Shown here one piece after another: positions 20,101 through 28,152 of a stretch of DNA of 64,000 nucleotides. The DNA lies in assembly GCF_002836255.1 (NCBI RefSeq), contig NZ_PJAU01000049.1, forward strand, positions 29,578 to 93,577. The letters are read 5' to 3'. Made by a program: the position numbers and the translations under genes. The stretch is from Colwellia sp. 75C3. Its GTDB lineage: Bacteria > Pseudomonadota > Gammaproteobacteria > Enterobacterales > Alteromonadaceae. The notes beneath the pieces were generated by a model. The model saw only the letters and a program-made list of their open reading frames with translations. It did no database searches and was not told where the DNA came from. The stretch's first letter is position 1; the number at the start of each line of letters is the position of its first letter.

Positions 20101-22855
20101 AGTTCCAATAACCCTTTTCACTTAAGATAAAGGTTCCATGAGGTTGTGCTGTTTGTTGACCAACAAAATGAGCTTCACCTGCGTCAGGATCAGATATTGT
20201 TAACTGACCATGTGTGGCGATTCCCTGATAGATAGGTGTAAGACCTTTAAGTGTATTTACAGCCGTTGCGTTAACATCCTCAGTTACACTACTTATGTCT
20301 TGTCCTGTTATTACTGCGTTATCATTAGTGCCTGTAATAGTAGTCGTCAAGGTTGCAGAGGTTTTATTGCCCGCAGCATCGGTGATTTCATAGGTAGCAT
20401 AGTCATGTTCAACCTGACCCGCTGTTAGCGCTTGAGAGCTAGTATTATCAAGCTGGTAAGTGTAACTTCCATCTACTTTAAAGTGATAAGTACCATAAGA
20501 TCCAGTGACATCTGTGGTTATTACTTTTGTGCAATCATGATCATCATTAGTTAAAACATTACCACTTGTTGCAGCCTTCGACTGCCCTTCTATTGCTGTA
20601 CTTGAATCATCTGTAGCTGAGACATTTGTATCGACAATATAGCTGTGATCATCCGTCTTAGTCATATTATGCCCAAGAGAATTAGTTGCTACTAATATTG
20701 CATGAACATTTGTATCTACCGCTAAGTCACTGCCCGGGACTAAAATACTGAATTTTCCTGATAAAACCATTCCATTGAAATTATGTCCATTTATTTCAAG
20801 TGTGACTAAATCACCATCAGTTACATTCCCACAGACATCACCTGTGACAGTAATATTAGTTTTAGATTCTATCGCATTAATTATATTGTCTGGAGTAATC
20901 GCATTGACAGAAATACTTGCTGACATGGGTACTTGATTGGGTATCGCTGTCGGTATTTGACCCGGCGTCAGCGTTGGTACTTGATTGGGTATTGCTGTCG
21001 GTACTTGACCTGGCGTCAGGGTTGGCACTTGATTGGGTATAGCGTTTGGTACCTGCCCCGGTGTTAGTGTAGGTACTTGATTCGGTATAGCGTTTGGAAC
21101 TTGACCTGGCGCCAATGTTGGCACTTGATTCGGTATAGCGTTCGGTACTTGACCTGGCGTCAGGGTTGGCATTTGATTCGGTATAGCGTTTGGTACTTGA
21201 CCCGGTGTTAGCGTTGGCACTTGATTCGGTATAGGGTTCGGTACTTGACCTGGCGCCAGTGTTGGCACTTGATTATATATAGCAGTAGGTACCTGACCCG
21301 GTGTCAGCATTGGCACTTGATTGGGTATAGCGTTTGGAACCTGACCTGGCGTCAGTGTTGGCACTTGATTCGGTATAGCGTTCGGTACTTGACCTGGCGT
21401 CAGCGTTGGCACTTGATTCGGTATAGCGTTCGGTACTTGATTCGGCGCCAGTGTTGGCACTTGATTCGGTATGGCTGTCGGTACTTGACCCGGTGTTAAT
21501 GTTGGCACTTGATTTGGTATAGCCGTCGGTACTTGACCCGGTGTTAGTGTGGGTACTTGATTCGGTATAGCCGTAGGTACTTGACCCGGCGTTAGCGTTG
21601 GCACTTGATTGGGTATAGCGTTAGGAACTTGACCTGGCGCCAGTGTTGGCACTTGATTAGGTATAGCAGTAGGTACCTGACCCGGTGTCAGCATTGGTAC
21701 TTGATTGGGTATGGCTGTCGGAACTTGACCCGGCGCCAACGTTGGCACTTGATTGGGTATAGCGTTAGGAACTTGACCTGGCGTCAGCGTTGGCACTTGA
21801 TTGGGTATAGCGTTCGGTACTTGACCTGGCGCCAATGTTGGCACTTGATTCGGTATAGCGTTCGGTACTTGACCCGGTGTCAGCATTGGTACTTGATTGG
21901 GTATCGCGCTTGGAACCTGACCTGGCGTCAATGTTGGCACTTGATTAGGTATAGCGTTTGGTACTTGACCCGGTGTCAGCATTGGTACTTGATTGGGTAT
22001 CGCTGTCGGTATTTGACCCGGCGCCAGCGTTGGCACTTGATTCGGTATGGCTGTCAGAACTTGACCCGGCGCCAGTGTAGGCACTTGATTGGGTATCGCT
22101 GTCGGTATCTGACCCGGCGCCAGTGTAGGCACTTGATTGGGTATCGCTGTCGGTACTTGACCTAGCGCCAGTGTTGGCACTTGATTCGGTATAGCGTTTG
22201 GTACCTGACCAGACTGTAATTTCGAACCGATAGAGGGGGTAACCTGATGACTATGAGCAGTAGTAACGGATTCTCCTATTTGAGGGTTTGGTGGAACTTG
22301 TGAGATATTACTTGTAGTTAAACCATCAACACCTAAAACGGAAGGGTTATGATTCAAAACAAAACCTTTCTCTACGCCATTAGTAAGATTAAATGTCGCA
22401 CCTTGAGGTGTTGTGACTGCTCCACCTTTTCCTATTCTATGAAACTTTGGTGGGTTGATTGTATCAATCGCTGGTTCTGTTGAATCTACTTGTTCAGCTG
22501 GTAAATCGCCTTTTAGAGAAAACTTCTCTTCACTCGTATTTAAAATATTTTCTGTTACGTTTTCAGCTATTAATGAATCATTTTCTAATGCTGTATTTTC
22601 ATTTGTTACTGCTAACTGGTTACTCTGTTCTAAAGGCTCATTAACCAAATGAGTCGTTGACTTATCTGCAACTATGTCAGTATTCAATTTATCAAAATTG
22701 TCTTTAATATCCTTGAATTCTTTAGCTTTGAGTCGCTCTACATCTTTATCCGCTTTAAGTACTTTTTCTTTCGATACGCTTAAATTACGTGTTTTACTCG
22801 ATTCTTCATTAGCGACTTTATCTTTTGGCTGTGATTTATCTTTATCGTTTGTCAT
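14105..22855 (-). CDS. Giant VCBS/cadherin-like repeat adhesin, type I secretion substrate
   Basis: A huge repetitive, Asp-rich surface or extracellular protein (~2916 residues). I prefer the ATG at 22855, which has a GAGG site and lies 11 bp past the hlyD-like stop, over an in-frame ATG at 22885 inside the upstream gene. Order: a charged, non-repetitive N-terminus (~1-215); 27 tandem 16-residue repeats of the type GQVPNAIPNQVPTLTP (~216-647); an Ig-like domain; then ~1,900 residues of alternating VCBS domains (marked by GTNDAP, LGAGE and GxWxYxID-type motifs) and cadherin-like units (LLANASDID, DYNGxVHFSYDVKDAHGG). The C-terminal ~200 residues are acidic. There is no Sec signal, as expected for type I export by the operon-mate ABC proteins. 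I saw no RTX nonapeptide arrays and no clear LapA-type retention module. Role inferred: attachment, biofilm or a filament. The partner and calcium dependence are untested. Confidence 0.88.
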   Translation of the reverse strand: MTNDKDKSQPKDKVANEESSKTRNLSVSKEKVLKADKDVERLKAKEFKDIKDNFDKLNTDIVADKSTTHLVNEPLEQSNQLAVTNENTALENDSLIAENVTENILNTSEEKFSLKGDLPAEQVDSTEPAIDTINPPKFHRIGKGGAVTTPQGATFNLTNGVEKGFVLNHNPSVLGVDGLTTSNISQVPPNPQIGESVTTAHSHQVTPSIGSKLQSGQVPNAIPNQVPTLALGQVPTAIPNQVPTLAPGQIPTAIPNQVPTLAPGQVLTAIPNQVPTLAPGQIPTAIPNQVPMLTPGQVPNAIPNQVPTLTPGQVPSAIPNQVPMLTPGQVPNAIPNQVPTLAPGQVPNAIPNQVPTLTPGQVPNAIPNQVPTLAPGQVPTAIPNQVPMLTPGQVPTAIPNQVPTLAPGQVPNAIPNQVPTLTPGQVPTAIPNQVPTLTPGQVPTAIPNQVPTLTPGQVPTAIPNQVPTLAPNQVPNAIPNQVPTLTPGQVPNAIPNQVPTLTPGQVPNAIPNQVPMLTPGQVPTAIYNQVPTLAPGQVPNPIPNQVPTLTPGQVPNAIPNQMPTLTPGQVPNAIPNQVPTLAPGQVPNAIPNQVPTLTPGQVPNAIPNQVPTLTPGQVPTAIPNQVPTLTPGQIPTAIPNQVPMSASISVNAITPDNIINAIESKTNITVTGDVCGNVTDGDLVTLEINGHNFNGMVLSGKFSILVPGSDLAVDTNVHAILVATNSLGHNMTKTDDHSYIVDTNVSATDDSSTAIEGQSKAATSGNVLTNDDHDCTKVITTDVTGSYGTYHFKVDGSYTYQLDNTSSQALTAGQVEHDYATYEITDAAGNKTSATLTTTITGTNDNAVITGQDISSVTEDVNATAVNTLKGLTPIYQGIATHGQLTISDPDAGEAHFVGQQTAQPHGTFILSEKGYWNYTVDNSSNAVQSLGAGQSITDTIIVTSADGATHDIVVTIHGSNDTPHCTSEVQLRSGTEDTTINLTAAQLLANSSDIDANDLGQLHIDSITANHGVVNQNSDGSFTFTPDKDYNGAVHFSYDVKDAHGGMTHTGATTNLQAINDNPDVKPITDSLTEDTDQKHQVNLLGNATDVDGDPLSISQIQITFEGKTGPLPKGVSFASDGHTLVVDSHNPTFQHLSAGQKADIVVNYMVDDNHGGQTAAVATITMIGSDDKAQLQSSTIDMTESEALHTYYQMGSKVGGTLNLVDPDTNDHTQFAFSGDQGTQGYGALTIWPDGHYEYDLDMTRNHHANDKVAALKAGETLTDQYQIKTSDGQTKIVTVTIHGEDHDARIEVSMPQALSANQNVTEEHFVPASPTHLYSGGMLNVIDPDHGDAYLKPEIVTTAHHGEFRIRADGGWSYKIDNALDTVQHLGAGESFTESHTVHSKDGTASQVLSVTVHGTNDAPIVSAKVQLVAGTEDTDMQLSTVELLANATDIDHNDIGQLSIANLVSDHGVIIDNKDGSFRFIPEKDYNGEVLFSYDIKDAHGGVTQTVATTLLAGVQDNAVISGQDDGNVKEDVNVGPVVAGNANMIEAHGQMHISDPDAGENHFDFKNYAFIHDAGHPDFHPIVSALGGYLSIGSDGFWNYRIDTRKAVVQNLGAGETAIDKVVVHSIDGTAHEIQITIHGTNDAPYCSSEVQLAAGSEDTVINLSSAQLLANASDIDINDLGQLSIANLAADHGCIVDNHDGTFIFTPAKDYNGQVHFTYDVKDAHGGVTHTGATTSLTAAQDNAVITGQDSGSVTEDRNVSPVVSWFGNMIETQGQLHITDADSGENHFEFRSFIKDAMHPQWAPYSSDLGGHLSIGPNGLWEYKIDTSKTVVQNLGAGETAIDKVVVHSIDGTEHEIQVTIHGTNDAPYCSSAVQLSSGIEDTVINLTSAELLANASDIDANDLGQLSIANLTADHGTVVDNKDGSFSFSFTPGKDYNGDVHFSYDVKDAHGGVTHTNATTTLAAVNDNPDVSPLTDSVKEGERNHHSLDLLLGATDKEGDSLSINQLSYSVDGSPSTTLLPAGLSLAADGHSIIVDATDSAYEHLQNGQSLKIVISYLVEDGHGGQSQQTADLTIQGTDDKATLVSNVIQMTETQAIDSQHNTFRGILQLIDPDSGDNTHFESSGTYLGNGFPPGSLRVQPNGSYQFTLQYANNRYADDHIASLRTGESTDIPYEIKTSDGQSLTIIVKVIGEDNKASIAVAPYSSFTNHAYEDRTSASTPTQIWSGGNLHVIDPDHDQAGFVAQNISTAEGGNFFINSRGDWAYTIDNAKVQHLGQGESYQKTFTVDSIDGSAHQDITVTVHGTNDAPIITSAISLAAGIEDTEIHITQAQLLANASDVDDNDLQQLHVDSISVDHGAITKNSDGSFTFKPTANYTGAVHFSYDVKDAHSGVTHTSASTTLAEVQDKAIVSGDITGDVIEENDIITGNHIEVTGHVFVADPDAGQQGFQYRRTTSVDDPFGGTLHISSGGTWTYDVDNTKLQHLAANEEVLVTHRVYTLDGTAQDIVIKVTGTNDKPVVTEVQQGPHNITEDGGNSTSGQITISDVDHSDQHSVTVEPNHQPQYGSVSYNSTTQTWIYALNNNDSNVDTLNDGDQLTDKFSLLVDDSHGGTTVQEVQMTINGHSDAPPMPTLVAPARITGGAGHQDLHASIGTPPIVQGTATSLTGWGISDNHGHSLSSLHGQYGTLHINPATGELNYDYQSSSSVIKSHTSGSYGSGSDQTDSFLLTLGGNQNSQVAVHLHLHSQSVHGNSGHHIDQTTLTGMDISPITLMPALTPKVSDMNDDPEAVSIIEDVQEISVTDINSVDDNDIFSASQDLLSIKPVDHYLQMLGISNEETSKFDIPSSEIESAFIGGNHSENSDPLVDSMTVDVFENPLADEEQQGVQAENVLLDNANDTSHLDNLNIDDDDDLNQALNDMHSQF
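20915..22210 (-). repeat. 27 tandem copies of a 48-bp coding minisatellite
   Basis: Within the adhesin gene, 27 consecutive 48-bp units encode the 16-residue consensus GQVPxAIPNQVPTLxP. Variation is limited to a few positions: Asn/Thr/Ser at residue 5, Thr/Met at 13 and Ala/Thr at 15. Single exceptions are a GQVL, an AIYN, a PNPI, one NQVP start and one NQMP. All unit lengths are multiples of 3, so gain or loss of copies keeps the frame. The opposite strand has long open frames here purely because of the repetition. Confidence 0.97.
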
Positions 22856-22865
22856 ATTAAAGCCT

Positions 22866-24191
22866 CTATCTCTCACCAAAAGCACTAGTTACGTTAGTAA
22901 AAACCGGTTTCCATAAGTATTGAAAAATAGTTTTATCACCTGTAACAATATCAGCCTCCCCCGTCATACCGGGTATCAACTCTAAATCACCAGGGTTCTT
23001 ACCAAAATAGGGTTTATCAATGGCAATTTGAACCTTATAAAAAACACCACCTCTTTCATCGGCATCCGTACTCGGTGATATTTTCTTAACTATGCCATCT
23101 AAAGCACCATATCTACTGTAATCAAAAGCATCAATTTTAATTCTTGCCTTTTGTCCGATAGAAACAAAACCAATATCCCTTGGAGATAATTTCGCTTCCA
23201 GTAAGGCTTTTGCTGTAACAGGAACAATAATCGCGACTGTTCCTCCTGGAGGTATGACACTACCAACACTACTACTGGGAATTGACTGAATAATGCCATT
23301 AACGGGTGCAACAACGGTATTTTGCGAAACATCCGAATCTGATGATCTTTGTCGTGCTTCAATCGCAAGAATCTCACCTTGAGTTTCTGTTAATGTCTCA
23401 CCTACGAGTTTTAAAAGAGACGCTTTTTTACTGTTAAGTTGTTCATCTAAATTTGTAATATTTTTGGCAAGCACTTGTTCTTTTCCCTCTAAAACGCTGA
23501 GTTCACGTTTATAGGAATCCAGTTTTTGTTGGGTTTCTAATAACTTTAACTGCGAAACACTCCCTGTTTCTGCAAGCGTTTTCATCATAATGAGTGTTTT
23601 TTCAGAAGCTAGAATCTGGTCTTCTAATGCTGGTATTTCTTTTTCTATCGCATGGTATTCGGCTTGCGTTTTAGCCACCTCAGATTTTGATAATGACTCT
23701 ATTGCGCTTAACTCACTATTCATACTTCCTAATGCTTGACGTTGCTGAAGCGTTAATCGAGGAAAAGTTTCGTTGTAAGCATTAAAGTCCGCTTCTCGTC
23801 TTTCTTGAAAAGCAGATAATCGTTCCTTTTTCATTATTAAATTAGCATATTTACTTGCTAATTCTTCTTTCGCTGATTGACTATTAATGGCGATAAAGTT
23901 AATCAAAATATCGCCTTTTTTTACTACATCGCCTTCTTCCACAACAATAGAGTTAATTGTTCCGCCTAACTGGCTTTGAATAACTTGTCGATGACCAACT
24001 GGCACAACTTGTCCCTGTGCTTTAGCAATTTCCTCAACTTTTGAAAAAATAGACCACACTAACAAACAAAATATTGAGCCTAAAATCATATAGGTGATAT
24101 TTCTGATCACTTTTCGCTCTATAGGCGCTTCAATAGCATCAGAAAACTCATGCTCAGGCCATTGACGGTTCGCAAGTTGGCGGTTATTCAT
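22866..24191 (-). CDS. HlyD-family membrane fusion protein of type I secretion
   Basis: A ~442-residue periplasmic adaptor that links the ABC exporter to a TolC-type outer-membrane channel. One N-terminal transmembrane segment (ITYMILGSIFCLLVWSIF) is followed by a biotinyl-lipoyl-like half (GGTINSIVVEEGDVVKKGDIL). A long alpha-helical coiled coil rich in Glu/Lys/Gln comes next, then the second lipoyl half (VVAPVNGIIQSI) and a beta-barrel end (GMTGEADIVTG). The start at 24191 lies within the end of the upstream ABC gene (shared ATGAATAA, 8-bp overlap) with a GGAG site. An earlier in-frame ATG at 24251 is less likely. No tolC-like gene is in the window, so the outer-membrane channel must be encoded elsewhere. 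Confidence 0.92.
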   Translation of the reverse strand: MNNRQLANRQWPEHEFSDAIEAPIERKVIRNITYMILGSIFCLLVWSIFSKVEEIAKAQGQVVPVGHRQVIQSQLGGTINSIVVEEGDVVKKGDILINFIAINSQSAKEELASKYANLIMKKERLSAFQERREADFNAYNETFPRLTLQQRQALGSMNSELSAIESLSKSEVAKTQAEYHAIEKEIPALEDQILASEKTLIMMKTLAETGSVSQLKLLETQQKLDSYKRELSVLEGKEQVLAKNITNLDEQLNSKKASLLKLVGETLTETQGEILAIEARQRSSDSDVSQNTVVAPVNGIIQSIPSSSVGSVIPPGGTVAIIVPVTAKALLEAKLSPRDIGFVSIGQKARIKIDAFDYSRYGALDGIVKKISPSTDADERGGVFYKVQIAIDKPYFGKNPGDLELIPGMTGEADIVTGDKTIFQYLWKPVFTNVTSAFGER

Positions 24192-26241
24192 GATTTGATG
24201 ACTCCATTTTTTGTGAATTTTTTTCAGGGATTGGCCCTGCATAAACAACACTACCTTTATCTAAAACAATCACTTTATCAGCGAGTTTTATTAATGCTGG
24301 ATCATGACTACTAAAGACAATTGTCGCCTTGCCTTTTAAAGCTAAGATCGTGTTGCTAAATACTTCTCTCGCTTGAGGGTTTCTGTTCGCTAATGGTTCA
24401 TCTAAAATAATAAAGTTAGAATTTTTAAGAAAAGCTCTCGCTAAATTTATATAACTTCCCTCAACTGCAGAAAGCATGTTGGATGCGTTATTTTCTAATT
24501 TGACGTTTAAATTGGAGTTTAATGAAACAAATAACGATTCAGCTCCTGCCTGTTTCAACGAGGCAATTAATTCATCATCGGTGGCGTTAGGTTTCGCAAT
24601 ACGTAAATTATCAGCTAACGTTCCAGGAAATAAATCTGGCTCTGCGGGACAATAGCCTGCATATTCTCTGAAAGTTTCGGGATCATATTGTTTTAAGTTT
24701 TTATTATTTACCATAATAAAACCCGCTTGAGGTTCAACCACACCAAGTAAAGACTGTAATAATGATGTTTTACCGCAGGCGTTGGGACCAATCACTGCGA
24801 CACAGTCACCTGATTCAATATCAGCCGAGATACCTGATAACACGGGTTCTTGGTTAGCACTGTACCTCAAGGTTATTTGATTTATTTTAATCGTTGGCGC
24901 AGTTTCTCTGTCGGGTTGCTCCATTCGGTATTCATTTTGTTCAGGGCTTGCCCCCATAAACCGATCGAACTGTTGAATAGCTCCACTCATCATGGTGAAT
25001 TTTTGCCCTGATGAAAAAGCTAATTGAGCAGGTCCGGTAATTCGCCAAATCAACATCACACAGGCAATTAAAGCGCCAGCGGTAATGCTTTGATTTAAGA
25101 CTAAGAAAATCCCCGTAAATACAGTAGCTAACGCCGTAAGCATGCTCAACGCATGAGCCGTAGCAGTTTTTAATCCGTTACGTTTTGCGAAAAGGAAGTT
25201 TTGTCTACAAGATTCTCTACACTGCCTAAAAAACTCAACTCTTCGAGCTTCAGTTTGTCCACTGGCTTTAAGTTGCAATACATTTTTAGATAACTCATTA
25301 ATAGAGTTTTGATATTCACTGTTTATGGTGGGTATTACCCGTGCGGTATAGCGATTCAGTAACTTCATCACTAAGTAATAGACAAACAGCATGATAATAG
25401 GCACTAAGACTAACCAGCCACTTAAAAAGGCAATGGCAGAAAAAGCAATGATAGTGAAGGGTAAATCGATTAACCCTGCACCACCGGGTCCTGAAACCAT
25501 GCCTCTTACCTTTTCCGCATTTCTCATTCTTGCGATGTGATTTGACAGACCAACGCGAGACAATACCATCAACGGCATTCTTAATAGTCTACTGAAGGTG
25601 ATATCTGATAAGTCACGAGCAAATTTATTACTCGCACTGGCCACTATTTTGGCTCTAATAAGACGACTGCCAATTAATATGGCTAAGGCGATAAAGGCGC
25701 CCAAGGCTATTTGAGGTAATACATCGGGTGCTTGTCCACCAATGACTCTGTCATAAACAGACATAGTAAATAAAGGTACCGCTAATCCCGTTAAACTTGA
25801 TAACAAACTCAGCCAAAATACTGGTTTATACCATTTTTTTTGTTTTGATAAGTGTTGTGAAAATGTTTTACTTGAAGATTTCTTAGTTGGCAGGTTTTCT
25901 ATAATAATGACTTTTGCCTGCTCAAAACCTTTCCTAAAAGAAACCCGTTGCCAAGACTGTTCAGTTGTTAACTGCTCATATTGATTGTTTTTACGTCTAG
26001 AAACAAAAGCCTCATCTTCTTGAGGAATAACCAAAAAAGGTAATAACGTATGATCTATATCCTTTTTGTTCATTGGCCGCACATGAAAATTAAGACTGTA
26101 TTTTCTTAAAACATCTAAGAGTTCAGTGGTATCTAATTTATCTAGCCGCGTATCTACTAAAATGCTGTTCGCTTGAGAATGTAAGCCTAACTGTTTAAAT
26201 AGTGCGATTAATGCAACGTTAAGGTCATTATGATTATTCAT
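24184..26241 (-). CDS. Type I secretion ABC transporter with C39-like N-terminal domain
   Basis: A ~685-residue inner-membrane ABC exporter subunit. Residues ~1-125 resemble a peptidase-C39-like domain without a recognisable catalytic Cys, as in adhesin and RTX exporters where it binds substrate. A six-helix ABC membrane domain follows. The ATPase domain has an intact Walker A (GPNACGKTS) and Walker B (FIILDEP), but a non-canonical signature (LSAVEGS instead of LSGGQ). The chosen ATG at 26241 has a GAGGG site and overlaps the upstream ABC gene by 8 bp (ATGAATAA). With its neighbour it probably forms a heterodimeric exporter for the giant adhesin. Confidence 0.9.
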   Translation of the reverse strand: MNNHNDLNVALIALFKQLGLHSQANSILVDTRLDKLDTTELLDVLRKYSLNFHVRPMNKKDIDHTLLPFLVIPQEDEAFVSRRKNNQYEQLTTEQSWQRVSFRKGFEQAKVIIIENLPTKKSSSKTFSQHLSKQKKWYKPVFWLSLLSSLTGLAVPLFTMSVYDRVIGGQAPDVLPQIALGAFIALAILIGSRLIRAKIVASASNKFARDLSDITFSRLLRMPLMVLSRVGLSNHIARMRNAEKVRGMVSGPGGAGLIDLPFTIIAFSAIAFLSGWLVLVPIIMLFVYYLVMKLLNRYTARVIPTINSEYQNSINELSKNVLQLKASGQTEARRVEFFRQCRESCRQNFLFAKRNGLKTATAHALSMLTALATVFTGIFLVLNQSITAGALIACVMLIWRITGPAQLAFSSGQKFTMMSGAIQQFDRFMGASPEQNEYRMEQPDRETAPTIKINQITLRYSANQEPVLSGISADIESGDCVAVIGPNACGKTSLLQSLLGVVEPQAGFIMVNNKNLKQYDPETFREYAGYCPAEPDLFPGTLADNLRIAKPNATDDELIASLKQAGAESLFVSLNSNLNVKLENNASNMLSAVEGSYINLARAFLKNSNFIILDEPLANRNPQAREVFSNTILALKGKATIVFSSHDPALIKLADKVIVLDKGSVVYAGPIPEKNSQKMESSNHE

Positions 26242-27898
26242 GAGTTGACCCTCTTTTTTCAGACAATACCGTATTTTCCTCTCCCTCATTTGTCAGGGTC
26301 ATTGTGACATCGCTAATTTCAGATAATTCATCAAAGTAGGAAACCGCTAACATGGTCATCTCACCTTTAAGTGATCGAAGTAAGGTTAACAACCTTGCCT
26401 GGGAGTCAGAGTCAAGTGCAATCATGGGTTCATCCAACAACAGAATAGACGGACTTTGCACCATGGCGCGTATTATCGCCATTAACTTTATAGCGCCTTT
26501 CCCAATCATCTTATTGTTGTCTTCTGTTACCTGTGTTGAATAGCCTGCAGGTAATTGTGCGATGGTATTTGTTAACCCTAAAACGTTAGCGTATTGCATT
26601 GCTAAGCTTTCGTATTGCGGTTGAAACATGGTCATATTTTCTAATAAGCTTCCTGCAAATAACGTTGGCCAAGGAGGAACATACAAAACCGATTGACGAA
26701 ATTCATTGACTGCATGTTCGACTATCTCCACGCCATCAATAGAAATACTGCCAGCATTTACATGTTTAAATAAGCCTAACGTTTGCAGTACTGCGCTTGC
26801 GTGCGTCAGGGGGTTTGACTGAATGGTACAAAGTTGACCGGCTTGGATAGTTAATGATAATTGGGTTAGTTTTGCGCCCATGTGTTCAAAATTAACCGCC
26901 TTAAACTGTATTGGACCTAATGGTAGTTTTTCGTTATAAATTTTGGCACTGGTAAATGCTTCTTTGGGAAGTGACAATAATCCATCCACATTTGCCATGG
27001 CCACTTTGGCTATCGCGATTCGAGAACGAAGACTGACAATAGCACTTAGGGGAGCAACAGCCCTACCCGCTAAAATTGAACAGGCTGCTAAACCACCCGT
27101 TGTTAAATCACCATTTAATACAGATAAACAACCTAGTAACACTAAGATCAACGTTGTTGCTTGGGAAGCACCTTGAATTAATTCTTGTAGTTTGGCTGAC
27201 AACCAATCTATTTTCTCTTGCTCTGCTAATCGTTTAAAATTTAATTCGCGGTATTCTCGCGATAAACGTTGTTCTAGTGCTAACGCTTTTACTGTCGTAA
27301 GGCCTGATAATACATGAAGTAAGATTGATGAACGCTGGCTGTCTGTTACCGATAATTCATCCGTTACTTTCGATAGGTTTTTACTTATCAGTAACACCAA
27401 CGAAATAACAACAAACCAAACCACGATGGGGATAAACACTAAAGGTCCACCAATATAAGCTACTAAACCTAGAAAAATTAACACAAAAGGGAAATCCATT
27501 ATTGCAACAGCAGCTTGCCCTGAATATAAGTCCCTCATTGTTGCGATACCTGACAAGCTATTAAATAGACTTCCGCTACCCATTTTATCAAGGGGCTGAT
27601 GATCGGCTTCCATAATTCTGTTCACGACATTTATCGTGGTTTGTAATTCGAAGTTAGCAGCAGAAGAAGCAAGCATCCAACTTCTTGCATACCTTAAAAA
27701 CAATTCGAGTAATATTGCTATAGCAACGCCAATAACAAGTACAGTTGCGGTACCATAACTTTGGTTTGGCAATATTCGATCGTAGATTTGTAGCATGGTA
27801 AAAGGGAGCGCTAGCGACAATAAATTGATAAAGACTGATGAGAACGAGAGTTGAGTTAAGGCTGTTGTATTATTCAACAAGTTAAAAGTTGATTTCAT
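26234..27898 (-). CDS. Degenerate ABC exporter subunit (type I secretion partner)
   Basis: A 554-residue ABC transmembrane plus nucleotide-binding protein, first gene of the adhesin operon. The membrane domain has the usual helices (e.g. ALPFTMLQIYDRILP, a motif common in type I exporters). In the nucleotide-binding domain Walker B is kept (ILLLDEP), but Walker A is gone (QSNPLTHAS where GxxGxGKS/T is expected) and the signature reads GKGAIKLM. It is therefore unlikely to hydrolyse ATP at its own Walker A site and probably acts with the next gene product, whose Walker A is intact. It has no C39-like domain. The promoter should be in the 254-bp AT-rich gap shared with the divergent signalling gene. 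Confidence 0.88.
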   Translation of the reverse strand: MKSTFNLLNNTTALTQLSFSSVFINLLSLALPFTMLQIYDRILPNQSYGTATVLVIGVAIAILLELFLRYARSWMLASSAANFELQTTINVVNRIMEADHQPLDKMGSGSLFNSLSGIATMRDLYSGQAAVAIMDFPFVLIFLGLVAYIGGPLVFIPIVVWFVVISLVLLISKNLSKVTDELSVTDSQRSSILLHVLSGLTTVKALALEQRLSREYRELNFKRLAEQEKIDWLSAKLQELIQGASQATTLILVLLGCLSVLNGDLTTGGLAACSILAGRAVAPLSAIVSLRSRIAIAKVAMANVDGLLSLPKEAFTSAKIYNEKLPLGPIQFKAVNFEHMGAKLTQLSLTIQAGQLCTIQSNPLTHASAVLQTLGLFKHVNAGSISIDGVEIVEHAVNEFRQSVLYVPPWPTLFAGSLLENMTMFQPQYESLAMQYANVLGLTNTIAQLPAGYSTQVTEDNNKMIGKGAIKLMAIIRAMVQSPSILLLDEPMIALDSDSQARLLTLLRSLKGEMTMLAVSYFDELSEISDVTMTLTNEGEENTVLSEKRGSTHE

Positions 27899-28152
27899 GC
27901 CATTTGGTTCCTTAGACGTACTTATTATTTTTATTGGTCACCACTTTATAGTAGTCGATAAAAAACAAAGTGTTAGGAATAAAATATAAGTAATGATTAT
28001 ATAAATTTAAAACTTCTAGTACATTTTTATAAAAAATCAATCTATTTTTATATCAAGATACTAAAAAACAGAATATGTACTACGATTAATTATCATAGTA
28101 TTAATTTAATACACAAAAGTTAATTTATATATCATTCGAGAAGGGAATCATC

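Noticed and set aside
21221..22165. Long + strand open frames with Trp/Arg/His-rich repeats
   Set aside because: They are the antisense of the 48-bp repeat array. Any repeat with a length divisible by three stays open in several frames, there is no ribosome-binding site, and the residue use is unnatural.
20915..22210. CRISPR array
   Set aside because: The repeats are contiguous 48-bp coding units with no unique spacers and no cas genes nearby.
14105..22855. RTX toxin with calcium-binding nonapeptides
   Set aside because: No GGxGxDxxx arrays were seen. The body is VCBS/cadherin-like, so adhesin is the better call.
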